Origin: Leucocoprinus leucothites
Lineage: Eukaryota > Basidiomycota > Agaricomycetes > Agaricales > Agaricaceae
Assembly (NCBI GenBank): GCA_013368445.1
Contig: JAACJO010000001.1
Span: 1,426,001-1,490,000 of the forward strand
Direction of reading: 5' to 3'
DNA: 64,000 nucleotides
Positions 33,739 through 44,410 of this stretch are shown in pieces (the stretch's first letter is position 1; the number at the start of each line of letters is the position of its first letter). The notes below the pieces were generated by a model, which had not been told where the DNA came from, searched no databases, and saw only the letters and a list, made by a program, of their open reading frames with translations. The translations under genes and the position numbers were made by a program.

Positions 33739-35323
33739 ATGTTGCGCAACGCTATTGTTGCCGCTACCCGCCCCGCCCTCGTCCAACCCGCGGTATGTCA
33801 TCCATCCCGCTATTCCTTTTTTGTTATTCAATTTCACGCAGCGTTCTGCCACAACATTGTCCGCTGGCTTCCCGAGGGTTACCCAGCGCGTATGTTGGCG
33901 CCCTATTCTGATTTATTCAGTCCTGACATTAAAATTTAGCCCACGACAAAATATGGCGGAGTGTACACTGTAGGCATTCGCGATTTCTTACTCGGTCAAT
34001 CCTGACTCTTGGCTAGGTGACCCTCATTCCGGGCGATGGTGTTGGTGCGGAAATTACGGACTCTGTCAAGGAGATCTTTGAGTATGTTAATGCGCCCATT
34101 GAGTGGGAGCAATACGATGTCTCGGGAATGTCTTCGTCTGGCGAGGCGCTCTTCAAGCAGGCCATGGAGAGTCTCAAGCGCAATCGTGTCGGTTTGAAGG
34201 GTCTGTTCACTGCCGGTATTTCTATTTTCTTGATCTAACTTTTGGAAAGGCATTCTCTTCACCCCAATTTCTCAGTCTGGCCATATCTCATGGAACGTGG
34301 CTATGCGCCAACAGCTTGATATTTATGCCTCGGTCGTTCTGTGCAAGTCTCTCCCCGGCTACCCTACTCGCCACTCCAACGTTGACTTTGCCATCATTCG
34401 TGAAAACACTGAGGGTGAATATTCTGGTCTAGAACACCAGAGTTACCCTGGCGTCGTTGAGAACTTGAAAGTCTCTACCCGAGCAAAAGCTGAGCGTATC
34501 TCTCGCTTTGCTTTTGACTTTGCTTTGAAAAATGGCCGCAAGGTCAGTCTCACTTTTCTCAAAACTTGGATCGGTATTCACACCTCTCCCAGAAAGTAAC
34601 ATGTGTTCACAAGGCCAACATTATGAAACTCGGTGATGGTCTCTTCCTTAACACCTTCCGTCGCGTGGCAGAGGAATACAGGTCGTCAGGGATCGAATTC
34701 AATGACATGATTGTCGACAATACGTGAGTTTGATTAGTGAGCATCACCCATTGTCGCACTAATATATTATCCTAGTTCCATGCAGCTTGTCGCTCGCCCA
34801 GGCCAATTCGACGTTATGGTCATGCCTAATCTTTATGGTGCAATTGTCTCGAATATTGGTGCTGCTCTTGTCGGAGGCCCCGGTATTGTCCCGGGTTGTA
34901 ACGTCGGACGGGTCCGTCAATCTATATTTATCATGTTCATTCCCTGATGACATCGGTTCACCTTAGGAATACGCTCTGTTTGAACCCGGTTGCCGCCACG
35001 TTGCAAGCGACATCATGGGCACAAACCGGGCCAATCCAACTGCCATGGTCCTCAGTGCGACAATGATGCTTCGCCACCTTGGGTGAGCGATAATTGTGAA
35101 CGGCTTAGAATGGCTATTGATCATACATTCTCCAGGCTTGATTCCATTGCCAACAGCATTGCAAGTGCTACGTTTGATGTGATCAATGAGGGTAAAGTTA
35201 GGACAGCGGATATGGGGGGTAAGTTACTCCGGCTGGTACACCGACGTAAAAATGACTGATCCATGATTTGTAGGTTCCGCTACGACCTCTGACTTCACCG
35301 CAGCCATCCTCAAGCGCTTGTAA
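33739..35323 (+). CDS. IDH1: NAD-dependent isocitrate dehydrogenase, subunit 1
   Basis: Ten exons (33739-33792, 33842-33889, 33940-33969, 34017-34200, 34250-34542, 34593-34723, 34776-34911, 34967-35082, 35136-35218, 35274-35323) encode 374 residues. The first about 30 residues form a mitochondrial targeting peptide (no acids, many Arg/Ala/Thr). The mature protein has [61 protein letters not shown] and LGGPG-like [13 protein letters not shown]. It forms an octamer with subunit 2 in the mitochondrial matrix and oxidises isocitrate in the citric acid cycle. Residues that differ from subunit 2 (for example MQLVARP rather than MMLVRNP-like sequence) make the regulatory subunit more likely, but I rate the subunit number a little lower than the family. 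Confidence 0.94.
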
Positions 35324-35478
35324 GTTCTTACTTTACACATAGATGCATAGATGCAGTACGGATGGATTAGAAATAATTTTTGGTTTGCATATGAGTGTCT
35401 GATGCCGCTTATCGGACATCTTACATTACTATATCCTCTGTATCAAAAGTACCCATTCGTGCAATACTACTTACATTT

Positions 35479-36935
35479 TTACCTTTGTCCTTGACTATTG
35501 AATTCCGTAGTTTCAAGATGCACATTGTCAAAGGCAATATTATTGTCCAAGACCGCCTCATATCCCTCCAGAGTCATTGTCCGCGCCTTCTTGCTTTGAG
35601 GTTCGTCGAGTAGCGTTGAGGCTACATCGCAATTTTCCACCTTTATGATTAGTTCACCAGGTTGCGTTGTGACAACTTCTGCTTGACGATTACTCGACAA
35701 TATCGTGTTGTCCCGATGTCGGAGGTTCAATATCGCATCGCATTTGACTTCGGAGCGCTTTCCCCAGCCATCGGCTCCTGGTCGGAAATCTGCATATAAG
35801 GACCACCCTTTGTGGTTTAGAACTTTCGGAGGATAGCTGAGGGCGAGAAGTCGTAGTGCACCGATTATGAAAGGTGTGGTCTGCTTAAATGATCGAGAGA
35901 TGTATGAGAATGCAGAGCCCGGAAAAACTGGTGAACCACTCGAGAGAGCTCGCCAGTGACCCTCTTGGGTCTGGAATAGTGGGCTGGGTCGGTTTGAATA
36001 GAGTCACGTAAGAAAGGAGTGGAGACAGGGCTTACATTCTACGAAACAATCAGCACTACTGAAGACGCTCTACTGAACATTGATTGCTCACCTGCGTCCC
36101 ATAATATCCACGTAGGGCTGGCTCCCCTTCGAAGATGCCTCCATCCCTTGACCCTTGCCTTCTTTGAAAACACCCAAAGAGATTCCTTTGGATACTGCAT
36201 TCATCTCTGTGTATACGGAGGCTGAAATAGCCCTATTTAATCAACATGGCTTGACCCTTTGATAAATACATTTGACCTGCCTATGCTGAGTGCTTCGTCC
36301 CTCTTAAACCCTAGGCACTCGGCAACAATCATAGACCAGGCTGCCATAACAGGAGCCCTGTTAATGACACAAGACTTATTGCGAAGTTTTTCCTCGTCCA
36401 AAACCTCGTTAAACTCAAGGCTTTCTGTGTGTTCTTCTTGAGAACCATCTGGAAGATATTCGTTGTTGTCGCTCGAGTGCATGCGTTTGCGTTTTGAAGG
36501 AGAAATCTTGACCTCAGTGTGAGTTAAGTCTTGGGTCGGATATAACCCAGTGAGCACACCTTGGTTGTAGGTGACAACGCCGAAGGCCCTGCTCCAGGTG
36601 AACTAGCAATGTTCTTCTCAATTGCCTCCTTTTTGGTGACTGCTTTGCCCTTGTACACATATCCAGCTTTCCGAAAGGCAGTGAGTACAAGCTTCCGATC
36701 ATCCTTGTCCGATACGCCGGTTGCTGCGAGTTTTGGATCGGTTAATTCATTGAAATGTGATGGGGTATTGTACATCTTGTAACTTTCAGTGGCAGAATCA
36801 GCAAAAGCTTTTCGACATTGAGTGGTTTTCTAACATCTTGCCGGTGATTGCCATCGCTTTTGCTGCGGGAATACCATTGTTTGTCAAGATTTTGAGGAAC
36901 TGAGGTAAAGGTAGCTTGGACTCCTGGTCAGCCAT
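35479..36935 (-). CDS. Conserved-looking protein of unknown function with a 3-nt exon
   Basis: Six exons (36935-36835, 36782-36560, 36512-36281, 36221-36092, 36036-36038, 35983-35479) encode 397 residues. The N-terminus (QFLKILTNNGIPAAKAMAI) looks helical. A basic patch (SPSKRKRMH) suggests nuclear entry. The central block (MAAWSMIVAECLGFKRDEALSIASVYTEMNA, then SKGISLGVFKEG) and a later ISRSFKQTTPFIIGALRLLA block look like an all-helical domain. The tail is acidic and polar. The intron after the EALSIA codon block (36222-36280) has a GC donor (GCAGGT). Exon 5 is AAT only, giving the Ile of GRRIPLFQTQ. I know no function; the protein is probably nuclear. It is head-to-head with the DUF262 gene, 211 bases apart. 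Confidence 0.75.
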
Positions 36936-37146
36936 TTGGTGAGTCTTAAGTATGCAGGCAGGTACAGTTTGGCAGGAGTCATATAGAACCATAACATGGC
37001 CAAACAAATTACTTCGGCTCTCTGTTTGGCAGATCCAACCAAATCCAATAGCTTCCCTTGCTCTTCCTCTCGAGTCCTCAATCGTGTACTGCAACACAAA
37101 CCTCTTATATACCCGTTTACCAATTGAAATCACTCAGTGCACAAAA

Positions 37147-38918
37147 ATGAACGGAATATCATCGGTATCACCACCCAAAAGCACAACCGATCCGGAACTC
37201 GACGAGCTTGAAGATGATTTTGAGTCAGACGTTGATGATCCTAGTGTTTTCAAGATTCGACACCCGCTTAAGCGTGCTTCGGCAGTGCTTCTGACGGCGA
37301 AGCAGCTCCACGGTGTGGTATTTCATTTTAAAATTTCCAGTTGGTGATTTGACGCCGCGTGCCAGAAATGATTCACGAGGGACACATTGACCTCAATCCG
37401 CCCTATCAGAGAGGTGTGCTCGCCCCCTTGAATTTGATTATGTGCATGCTACTGACTTTATTTCGCGGTTAGATGTCGTGTGGCCTGACTCCAAACAAAT
37501 TGGACTCATAGATTCTCTATTTCGTAATTTTTACGTGCCCCCTGTAGTATTCGCTGTCACCAAGGACGAGGATGGCGCACCTGTCCGAATATGCGTAGAT
37601 GGCAAGCAGGTAAACCAAATTATCCCCGTGGAAGAGCTTGAGCTGAAACACAAGCCAGCGGTTAACGTCTATTCAAAAGTTCTTCGACGGCCAGGTTTGT
37701 CCCTTGTTATTTCCTAGTATCGCTCACTAGCTAACTTCGGTGAACCTATCACCCAGATACCACGTGTGTTTGCTTTGTGTCTGCTATCTTGGAGGATCGA
37801 CACTCATGTGAATAACCTACGTCAGATAAGGACCCGGTCACAAAGCGGTTATTTTGGTATACCATCTCTGAACAGTCACGATCATCACGGAACGAAATTC
37901 CAGAGAAATACAAGAAAGAGTTTGCAGAAAAGTCAATAACTTGTGGTAAGCGCATCCTATACCTCGGCTCGAATCATTGGGCTCACACAACCATGTTTTC
38001 AGTTGAATACTCTGATATTGACCCGGCACAGGAGCGGGAAATCTTCCAAAGGGTACAACTAGGCATGACGCTAACGGCTGCAGGTTTGTTCTCATTGTCA
38101 TCATAAACGCACTCTATCTTACAACAATCTCAGAGAAACTTCAAGCCATCTCATCACCATATGCAGAGTAAGTTCATTTGTCACCAGGATTCGACTGTGT
38201 GGCCTGACCACCTCCTTCAGGTGGCTATCAGAACTTGAGAGTCGGCACGTCACTGTGGAGAATGGCCTATCACATGTTCTCGAATGGGATACCAAGCGCG
38301 GTCGAGATTACCAAAACTTGGCACATTTCATCTTTTGTTGCGACAGGTTGCCAATAGAGGATTTGCCAACGCCGCACAAGCTTGAAGTGTGGTTATCACG
38401 GGAAGATCCTCCAACAGAATCTTTCAAAAGGGATATTGAAGAGGTTTTGACCGATTTCTGGAACATGGCCACGGAGCCTTCACTAAATGAAGCTTTCCGG
38501 CTCGTCAACAAGCGCATCGCACCTGTAGAGTTTGTCTTCATCGGTAAAATGCATTTCGGTTGCAATGTTTTGGCTCTCATCTGACTCGTGCTACTTATAT
38601 TGTGAAGCTGTCTTGCTATACCAACTCCGAGGTTACTCCAGAGACGCACGCGCAAAAGCGATATATCATCTCCGCAAAAGCATCCGAGAACAATTTGCCG
38701 ATGTCCGAATGAACACCAAGGTCGGGAAGGCAATGTGGGCCATCATCAATATTCTTCAGGTGAATCCAAGTGCACCGGTGCACTTGGATCACCAGCCGGT
38801 AATCAAATCCACCAAGAAGCGGAAGCGCAATAGTAGGATGGACTCCAGTGACGACGAGTACAAGCCTGACCCAGTACGACATCTTGGCAAACCACTGAAG
38901 ACCCGGGGAAGAAAATGA
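37147..38918 (+). CDS. DUF262 (ParB/GmrSD-like) domain protein
   Basis: Ten exons (37147-37312, 37366-37413, 37473-37609, 37659-37694, 37757-37763, 37826-37945, 38003-38083, 38134-38167, 38221-38543, 38608-38918) encode 420 residues. After an acidic N-terminus (PELDELEDDFESDVDD), the DUF262 core is clear: HEGHIDLNPPYQRDVVWP, LIDSLFRNFYVPPVVF and DGKQRLTSIQKFFDG. The DGxQR motif is typical of DUF262, which in bacteria is the N-terminal domain of GmrSD/BrxU-type nucleases and related to ParB folds. In fungi its role is unknown; no HNH (DUF1524) nuclease motif is visible in the C-terminal half, which is helical and ends in a basic, probably nuclear tail (KSTKKRKRN, KTRGRK). Exon 5 is 7 nt. The DGKQ|R codon pair is split by intron 3. 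Confidence 0.88.
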
Positions 38919-39556
38919 CCGCTGCTACGATTACTTGCGCTCAATACTTGTGCTATTGCATCCCACTACATCCCATCATATTACTTAGTCCACCTCATTC
39001 AATCTCAAGACCCAATTTTCATAGTTAATCAGTATGGGAATATCCTCGGCTTTGCAAAGAGGAGGATTTTGTTATTGAAACCCAATTAAATCCCAATCCT
39101 GCTGACAGGAGAACCAACAGGCAGCATATGGCATGGTGAATTTTCATTGAATCACTTGCCCCATGAAACTGTGAACCCAGCACACTACCCTCTCTTTCTA
39201 TAACACCGTCCTTGCGCCTGACTGGTCACACATACAGCATGGGTTACTACTTTGACACTAACGCGCAAGCGTCAAATCCTGCTGCGCACATCCTACGGTT
39301 TTATTCCTTGAAACACCTTTGTCATGATGTCTGTATGTATGTCTCCGAGCCTGCTATTGTGTGATATATTTCTGTCTCCCCACAACTTTGTATATAGACC
39401 TTATACAGTAATTCACAGTATTGTTTGCTACCGTCTAGGTACATGTGATTTGGTTTTGAAGCTTCTACGTCATATTGAGTGCAGCGACCAGATTCAGGAG
39501 CACACACCCCGCTACGATTTCATGAATGTATATAGCACCAGACTCCACTTCTGACT
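38919..39556. other. Convergent 3' intergenic region
   Basis: Region between the stop codons of the DUF262 gene and DCC1. It holds AT-rich 3' UTR-like sequence; no gene is supported. Confidence 0.45.
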
Positions 39557-40975
39557 TTAGCCATTGTACTGGGTGCGGGAAGTGTACCAGACACCCTGAG
39601 CATCAGTAATTGCCCGGCAATATTTGAGAAGTAGTTTATCTCGCTCCTTGGAATTAACTGCAATTTCACCGAGAAAGGGCGCAATGTCTTCGCCTTTCCA
39701 ACGCGATCTTGTGAGGAAAAGATCCGCAAAGCGTTGTGCTGGATCCATAGGCAACTCGGAAGAGGGGAAATATAGCAAACGATCAGTGCCATCAACAGTT
39801 GAGACCAAGTAATTGCCCTGCGAGTGGCGTGAGATGGAATAAATAGGAGGAATAAAGACGAGTGACGTACAGATAGGAGGCCAAGGTCAATTGAGGCCTC
39901 GAATGTATCTCCTACGGCGGTCTTCCATTTAGCCATGAACGCCAAATTTGTAATTGAGTCACGCTAGCGTGCAATTCAATTTAATCAGTGGAATTCGCGA
40001 AGCAATTTGAGGTGATAGACGTACTCGATGATGCCTCAACAACCCGACTCCAACTTCCTTCAGCATGTCTTTAACGTTCATCCTCCACTTGTTCTCCGAT
40101 TCGCTTACTTCTCCGAACCACGCCAAGAGTTGCAATGAAACTGCCCTCGGGACTTCGTGTTCCTCGGCAAGCGAAGATACAATATCATCCAGTGGAACAT
40201 TGTCATGATGTAGACTCAGAGACACAAGGAGATTCAAAACTATTTCCAACAGGTTTTGTAGGTAACCCTTGGAGATCGGTCTCAAGAAGCCTGAAATCCA
40301 CGGGCAAGGGGAAACGAAGTCAGATCTTATGGCGCTCTTTACCCGGCATAAGAGGGCGTATCGCTTTACCTCGAATGACAAGAATTCTCTTCTCTTTCAG
40401 CCCGCGATTCAATTCCGCATCGCTTGCCTGGATTTCATTCTTTGCGTCCTGATAAGAATAGTAACCCACAGTTGGGCCCTAACTGATCGCATTAGGGCGC
40501 GTTATATCTGAGCCACAGACTAAAGCCTAACCTTCGCTTTGGGGTCCGGTTCGTCCGACTCATCGTATTCTCTGCCTCGCAAGAGGCCAGTCAACTTGTG
40601 TAATCTTGGAACAGTTGGCGATATCTCGAGTATTTCGTGTAATTCATCGCGAATAGCTACAGTTTCACTGTTGCCTGAAACGGTGGAATCGAGGGTAACA
40701 ACCAGGACTGAGTTAGATAACACTACTGATCGGAGGGTGTATGTTTTGTCATCGGTACAGAGCACAGCGTCCTCATTTGGTTGACCTTTGATTGTCAGCC
40801 TGTGTCATGGCTTGAGGCAAGAGAATGGCAGAGGGGTGATAACCTACGTGAGTGCTGTCGAACTCTGCGTCGCCGCGTCAACCAGCTGCGCAAGCTCAGG
40901 AGGCAACTCTAGGAGTTTATAATTCCCAGCATCATCGGTCGCAGATGTTGAGAAGCACAGGTCGTAATCGGGCAT
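39557..40975 (-). CDS. DCC1: Sister chromatid cohesion protein DCC1
   Basis: Six exons (40975-40848, 40799-40532, 40448-40370, 40290-40025, 39963-39871, 39817-39557) encode 364 residues, a normal length. Recognisable blocks are the N-terminal LLELPPELAQLV, the middle SQ-like FLRPI and LLEIVLNLLVSLSLHHDNVPLDDIV, and the strongly conserved C-terminal winged-helix part RFADLFLTRSRWKGEDIAPFL, then KERDKLLLKYCRAI and GVWYTSRTQYNG. DCC1 binds CTF18 and CTF8 in an alternative replication factor C clamp loader that loads PCNA and supports sister chromatid cohesion in the nucleus. Two introns are longer than usual here (83 and 79 nt). It is convergent with the DUF262 gene. Confidence 0.95.
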
Positions 40976-41249
40976 GTGGAGGGAAATGAACCTGTTACTG
41001 ATAAGAATTCTCACCTTGGCGGCTGGCTGCGGACTGCAGGTAAACTTTCAAAATCAAAATCAAAATCGGCTGGGATGATCTATCTCTCCATTCAGGGGAA
41101 TATCCAAGGTCCAGTAATTACTACACGCTAGTCTAGATAATCTGCCACCAGTCAGGAACCAGTGTGCTAAGAAAGGTAATGCAAGATTCCAGGATTCCAA
41201 TTGATGTATTAGAATGAAGGAAGGAACTAATGATAATGATACAACATGC

Positions 41250-42522
41250 TTATTTGTTGAGGATGGTAGTTTCCGCAATAATACTCGTAACACGGTAGGG
41301 GTCTAAGAGAACGAGTTAGAGCAATTTTGTCAGGGTACACAAAGGTAATCTTACCAATGTTAGATGCTGGGCGACGATCTTCGAGGTAGCCATACCCCTG
41401 AGCGGCAACATGACGGGGAACACGAATGGATGCACCACGGTTGGCAACACCAGAACTGAAGTTGCTGATGTGTCCGGTCTCGTGGGCGCCAGTGAGTCGA
41501 AGGTCGTTGTCTTCACCATAGACGGCGATGTGCTCATCGTGCCTCTTGGCGAGCTTCTCAATAGCTTCCTCGATAGCCTTGATGCCTCCAGCTTCACGCA
41601 TGGCCTTGGTGGAGTAATTGGTATGGCAGCCAGCACCGTTCCAGTCACCTTTGAGGGGCTTGGGGTGGAAGGAGACCTTAACACCCCATTGTTCGGCGAT
41701 ACGAACGAGGAGGTAGCGGGCCATCCAGAGGTGATCACCCATAGAGATGCCCTCGCAGGGACCAACCTGGAACTCCCACTGGGAAGGCATCACCTCGGCG
41801 TTGATACCGCTAATGTTGATGCCGGCGTAAAGGCAAGCTCGATAGTGGGCCTCGATGAGGTCACGGGCAAAAACCTTGCCAGTGCCTAATGAGGTAGATT
41901 AGATTCCGCCAAAGCCAGCCTGACTGTCATTGCTCACCAGCTCCACAGTAGTAGGGGCCCTGGGGACCAGGGAAACCGCCCTTTGGCCAACCAAAGGGCT
42001 GGTCATCGCGGTCAAAGAGAGTGTACTCCTGTTCGAGACCGAACCAAGGCTCAAAGTCTTTGGCCTCGTCAAAGACCTTTTTCGCGTGGTGACGGTGGTT
42101 AGTCCTGTTGGGGGTGCCGTCGTTGTTGTAGGTCTCGGCGAGAACGAGAATGTTGTCACCACCACGGAAGGGATCCTTGAAGATGGCAGCGGGACGGAGG
42201 TACACATCGGAGTCATGACCTGGGGCTTGGTTGGTTGAAGAACCATCAAAGTCCCAAATGCGGAGTTGGCCGATGTCAGTCACCTTCTTGCTGACGGTCT
42301 GATCACGAGAAATTAAGATCGGAAGCGCAGGGAGACACAAGTAGACGCACAGTGGTTTTGGAACGGAGACCGCCATCGCCATCGATCCAAACGTCTAACA
42401 AACTGGATGAGAAAATTGGGGGTTGAGTCGGGACGATGGAACATACATTCTGCTTGGACCTTGTCACCTTGGGGGAGGGCGAGATAGGGAGCAAGGAGGT
42501 CGTTGTGGTAGTTGTATGCCAT
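41250..42522 (-). CDS. GLN1: Glutamine synthetase
   Basis: Five exons (42522-42447, 42394-42351, 42298-41938, 41885-41355, 41302-41250) encode 354 residues, the normal eukaryotic GS II length. Family motifs include [71 protein letters not shown] (ATP/glutamate site) and the C-terminal RPASNIDPYRV. It makes glutamine from glutamate and ammonia with ATP, forming a decamer in the cytosol. All four introns are exactly 52 nt. Codon use is strongly biased towards C- and G-ending codons, which suggests high expression and also explains the long open frames on the opposite strand. The start is the first ATG of the conserved N-terminus. Confidence 0.98.
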
Positions 42523-43549
42523 GATAATAGATGTGGAATTAGAGGAGGTAGGAGAGGAAATTTGTAGGAAAGCAGTATGGATGAGGATTGTCCCGCCAGA
42601 GCTTAAAGAGGCAGATGGGCGGTGCTTGTGCTTGTTTGTGCTGGTCGGTGATTGGACGATAAGCGGTGCATTGCCACTCCGCGAACAGAATCATCTGCAT
42701 TTCGATCATCTCGAGCCAGTTTACCATATTGTATTGATGGAATATGACTTGAAGAAGTTTCTATTGCTCTAGCCCTTCAACTTGGTTCCTGTGGCCTTAT
42801 CATTGGCTGCACTAAATCAACCCCGTAGATTATCCGCCGCTAGTTTTCTCGGCCGACTGGGGGTGTTTCGCTCCGGGGAAAAAATTCAATCTCAAATCCG
42901 CTCCACGCCATTCGGTAGAGTCCTTCCGAATGCAGCACGGCGCCGTCAGGGCGGTGGGGGGTCCGCCGCCCAGCTCTCCAGATCTCCCGTGGGGTCCCTC
43001 TGGGACTATACATCCATATAGCGTGCCTGTCTCCACGCCAAATGCCACCTGACATTTGCTGTATAACTTCGGACCCCAAGCGGAGTCGCTTCCTTTCCTC
43101 ATCGGCATACCCGGCCCTGCAAATATTTCAAGACAGCGGGCATTTAGCCGCCTGGTCTGAATCTCTTGTATTAGTTGTGTAGTACCTCTCATTTTACTAG
43201 CCCCAACGATGTTTCGTCCTGCTATTTATTCCCGTCTTAGTTCCGATGCAGAATTAGCTCATGGCAGGCAGACTCTTTCTTTAATACACACAAGCGTGCT
43301 ATGGATCAATCATCTCGCCTCCTCTTCTGTCGTAAGAACCCCAAAATTCCCGTTGGGTCAAGGGCTGTTGTGCTCTCGTATGACCCGGTTTGTGCAACTC
43401 TTCCTCTTCCCAAATTCCCTTCCCCAGATCATTGATCGACCGCCACGTTACTCTACAGCATAGGACCTTGAGAACCAACAAAACAATATAAGAATACGTC
43501 CTTGCTCAAGATGTGTGCCAAGGAGAGGGAGATAAACATAGAAACACCT
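42523..43549. other. Upstream region of glutamine synthetase
   Basis: About 1 kb between the GS start and the stop of the AP-1 sigma gene, both on the reverse strand. It should hold the GS promoter and 5' UTR. Two reverse-strand open frames (42830-43192) overlap each other but have no recognisable domain, so I do not call them genes. Several pyrimidine-rich runs are present; no specific nitrogen-control site was secured. Confidence 0.45.
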
Positions 43550-44410
43550 CTAACCGCTTCGTGACCCTAGCCTTGCTAACGTCTCATCTGAATTCTCCTG
43601 CTCCTCGACAGTGTCGGATTGTGTCACCTGTATCCAGTAGTCAAGGTCCGTAGCTTCAGGAAGATAATTTCATTTCAACTTGAGTCCCTGACGTACCACA
43701 CGTAGAACCGACTTCTTCGATGATTCTTGCAACTCACCGGCAATTATCAATTCATCGAGAATCTAAGGAATTAGGCGACCGTCAGTACCAAGGTGAATAC
43801 CAAGCGCCGAGTTGCTACCCACAGCATATGCCTTTTGGAAGTTGAATATCCTGCTCAACGGCAAGTAGGGACGGGGTCAAATATCTGGCTCTGTACTCGG
43901 GACAGCTTTGAAACCACTCACAGATCGAGTTCACAAACCTATGTAATGACGTGATCACCCTTTAATCATTTAGGATCTAGTCAAGGGGCGCACTCACATT
44001 TCCGAAATATCGATCCAAGACCTCAACGTATCGATGAATAATCTCCAATGCAATCAGCTCGTTATCACCCTGCGAGATCCCACAAACAAAGAACAGTGAA
44101 GCATAACGACGATAAACGACCTTTGAGTCTGTAACGAGAGTTGTAATTCAGCTTTTGCTCCAAGACAGAGGGTGTAGTCCAATGACCTTTGTATTCAAGG
44201 AAATTGCACATGCGCGTTCGACGCGCAAGCACGAGTTGCGTTACATCCTTGACAATCTTCGCCTTGGTCTTGGGTGCCATCGTCGTAAACCATTTCGCAA
44301 GACGAACCTTGCCTAGATAGACCTCGTGTATCAGAACCTTAAGAAAGCCTGATGCAATTATCGAATGACGCCCAACCTTGCCGTGATACAAGAAGGATGT
44401 AGTTGATCAT
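43550..44410 (-). CDS. APS1: AP-1 clathrin adaptor sigma subunit
   Basis: Seven exons (44410-44377, 44312-44187, 44128-43998, 43938-43922, 43850-43823, 43762-43697, 43627-43550) encode 159 residues. The family runs through in order: [96 protein letters not shown] and a short acidic tail. The small sigma chain stabilises the AP-1 complex, which sorts cargo at the trans-Golgi and endosomes. The [16 protein letters not shown] start and the [11 protein letters not shown] end favour sigma-1 over sigma-2. Two internal exons are 17 and 28 nt. Confidence 0.95.

Noticed and set aside
41410..42238. Long forward-strand open frames over glutamine synthetase
   Set aside because: They mirror the strongly biased codon use of the GS exons on the other strand. 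The predicted proteins show no domain.
42830..43192. Overlapping reverse-strand open frames upstream of glutamine synthetase
   Set aside because: The two frames overlap on one strand, contain no recognisable motif and lie where a promoter and 5' UTR are expected.
43550..44410. First reading as gene-free sequence
   Set aside because: Splitting into short exons revealed a complete AP-1 sigma subunit; recorded as a reminder that other gaps may also hide small-exon genes.
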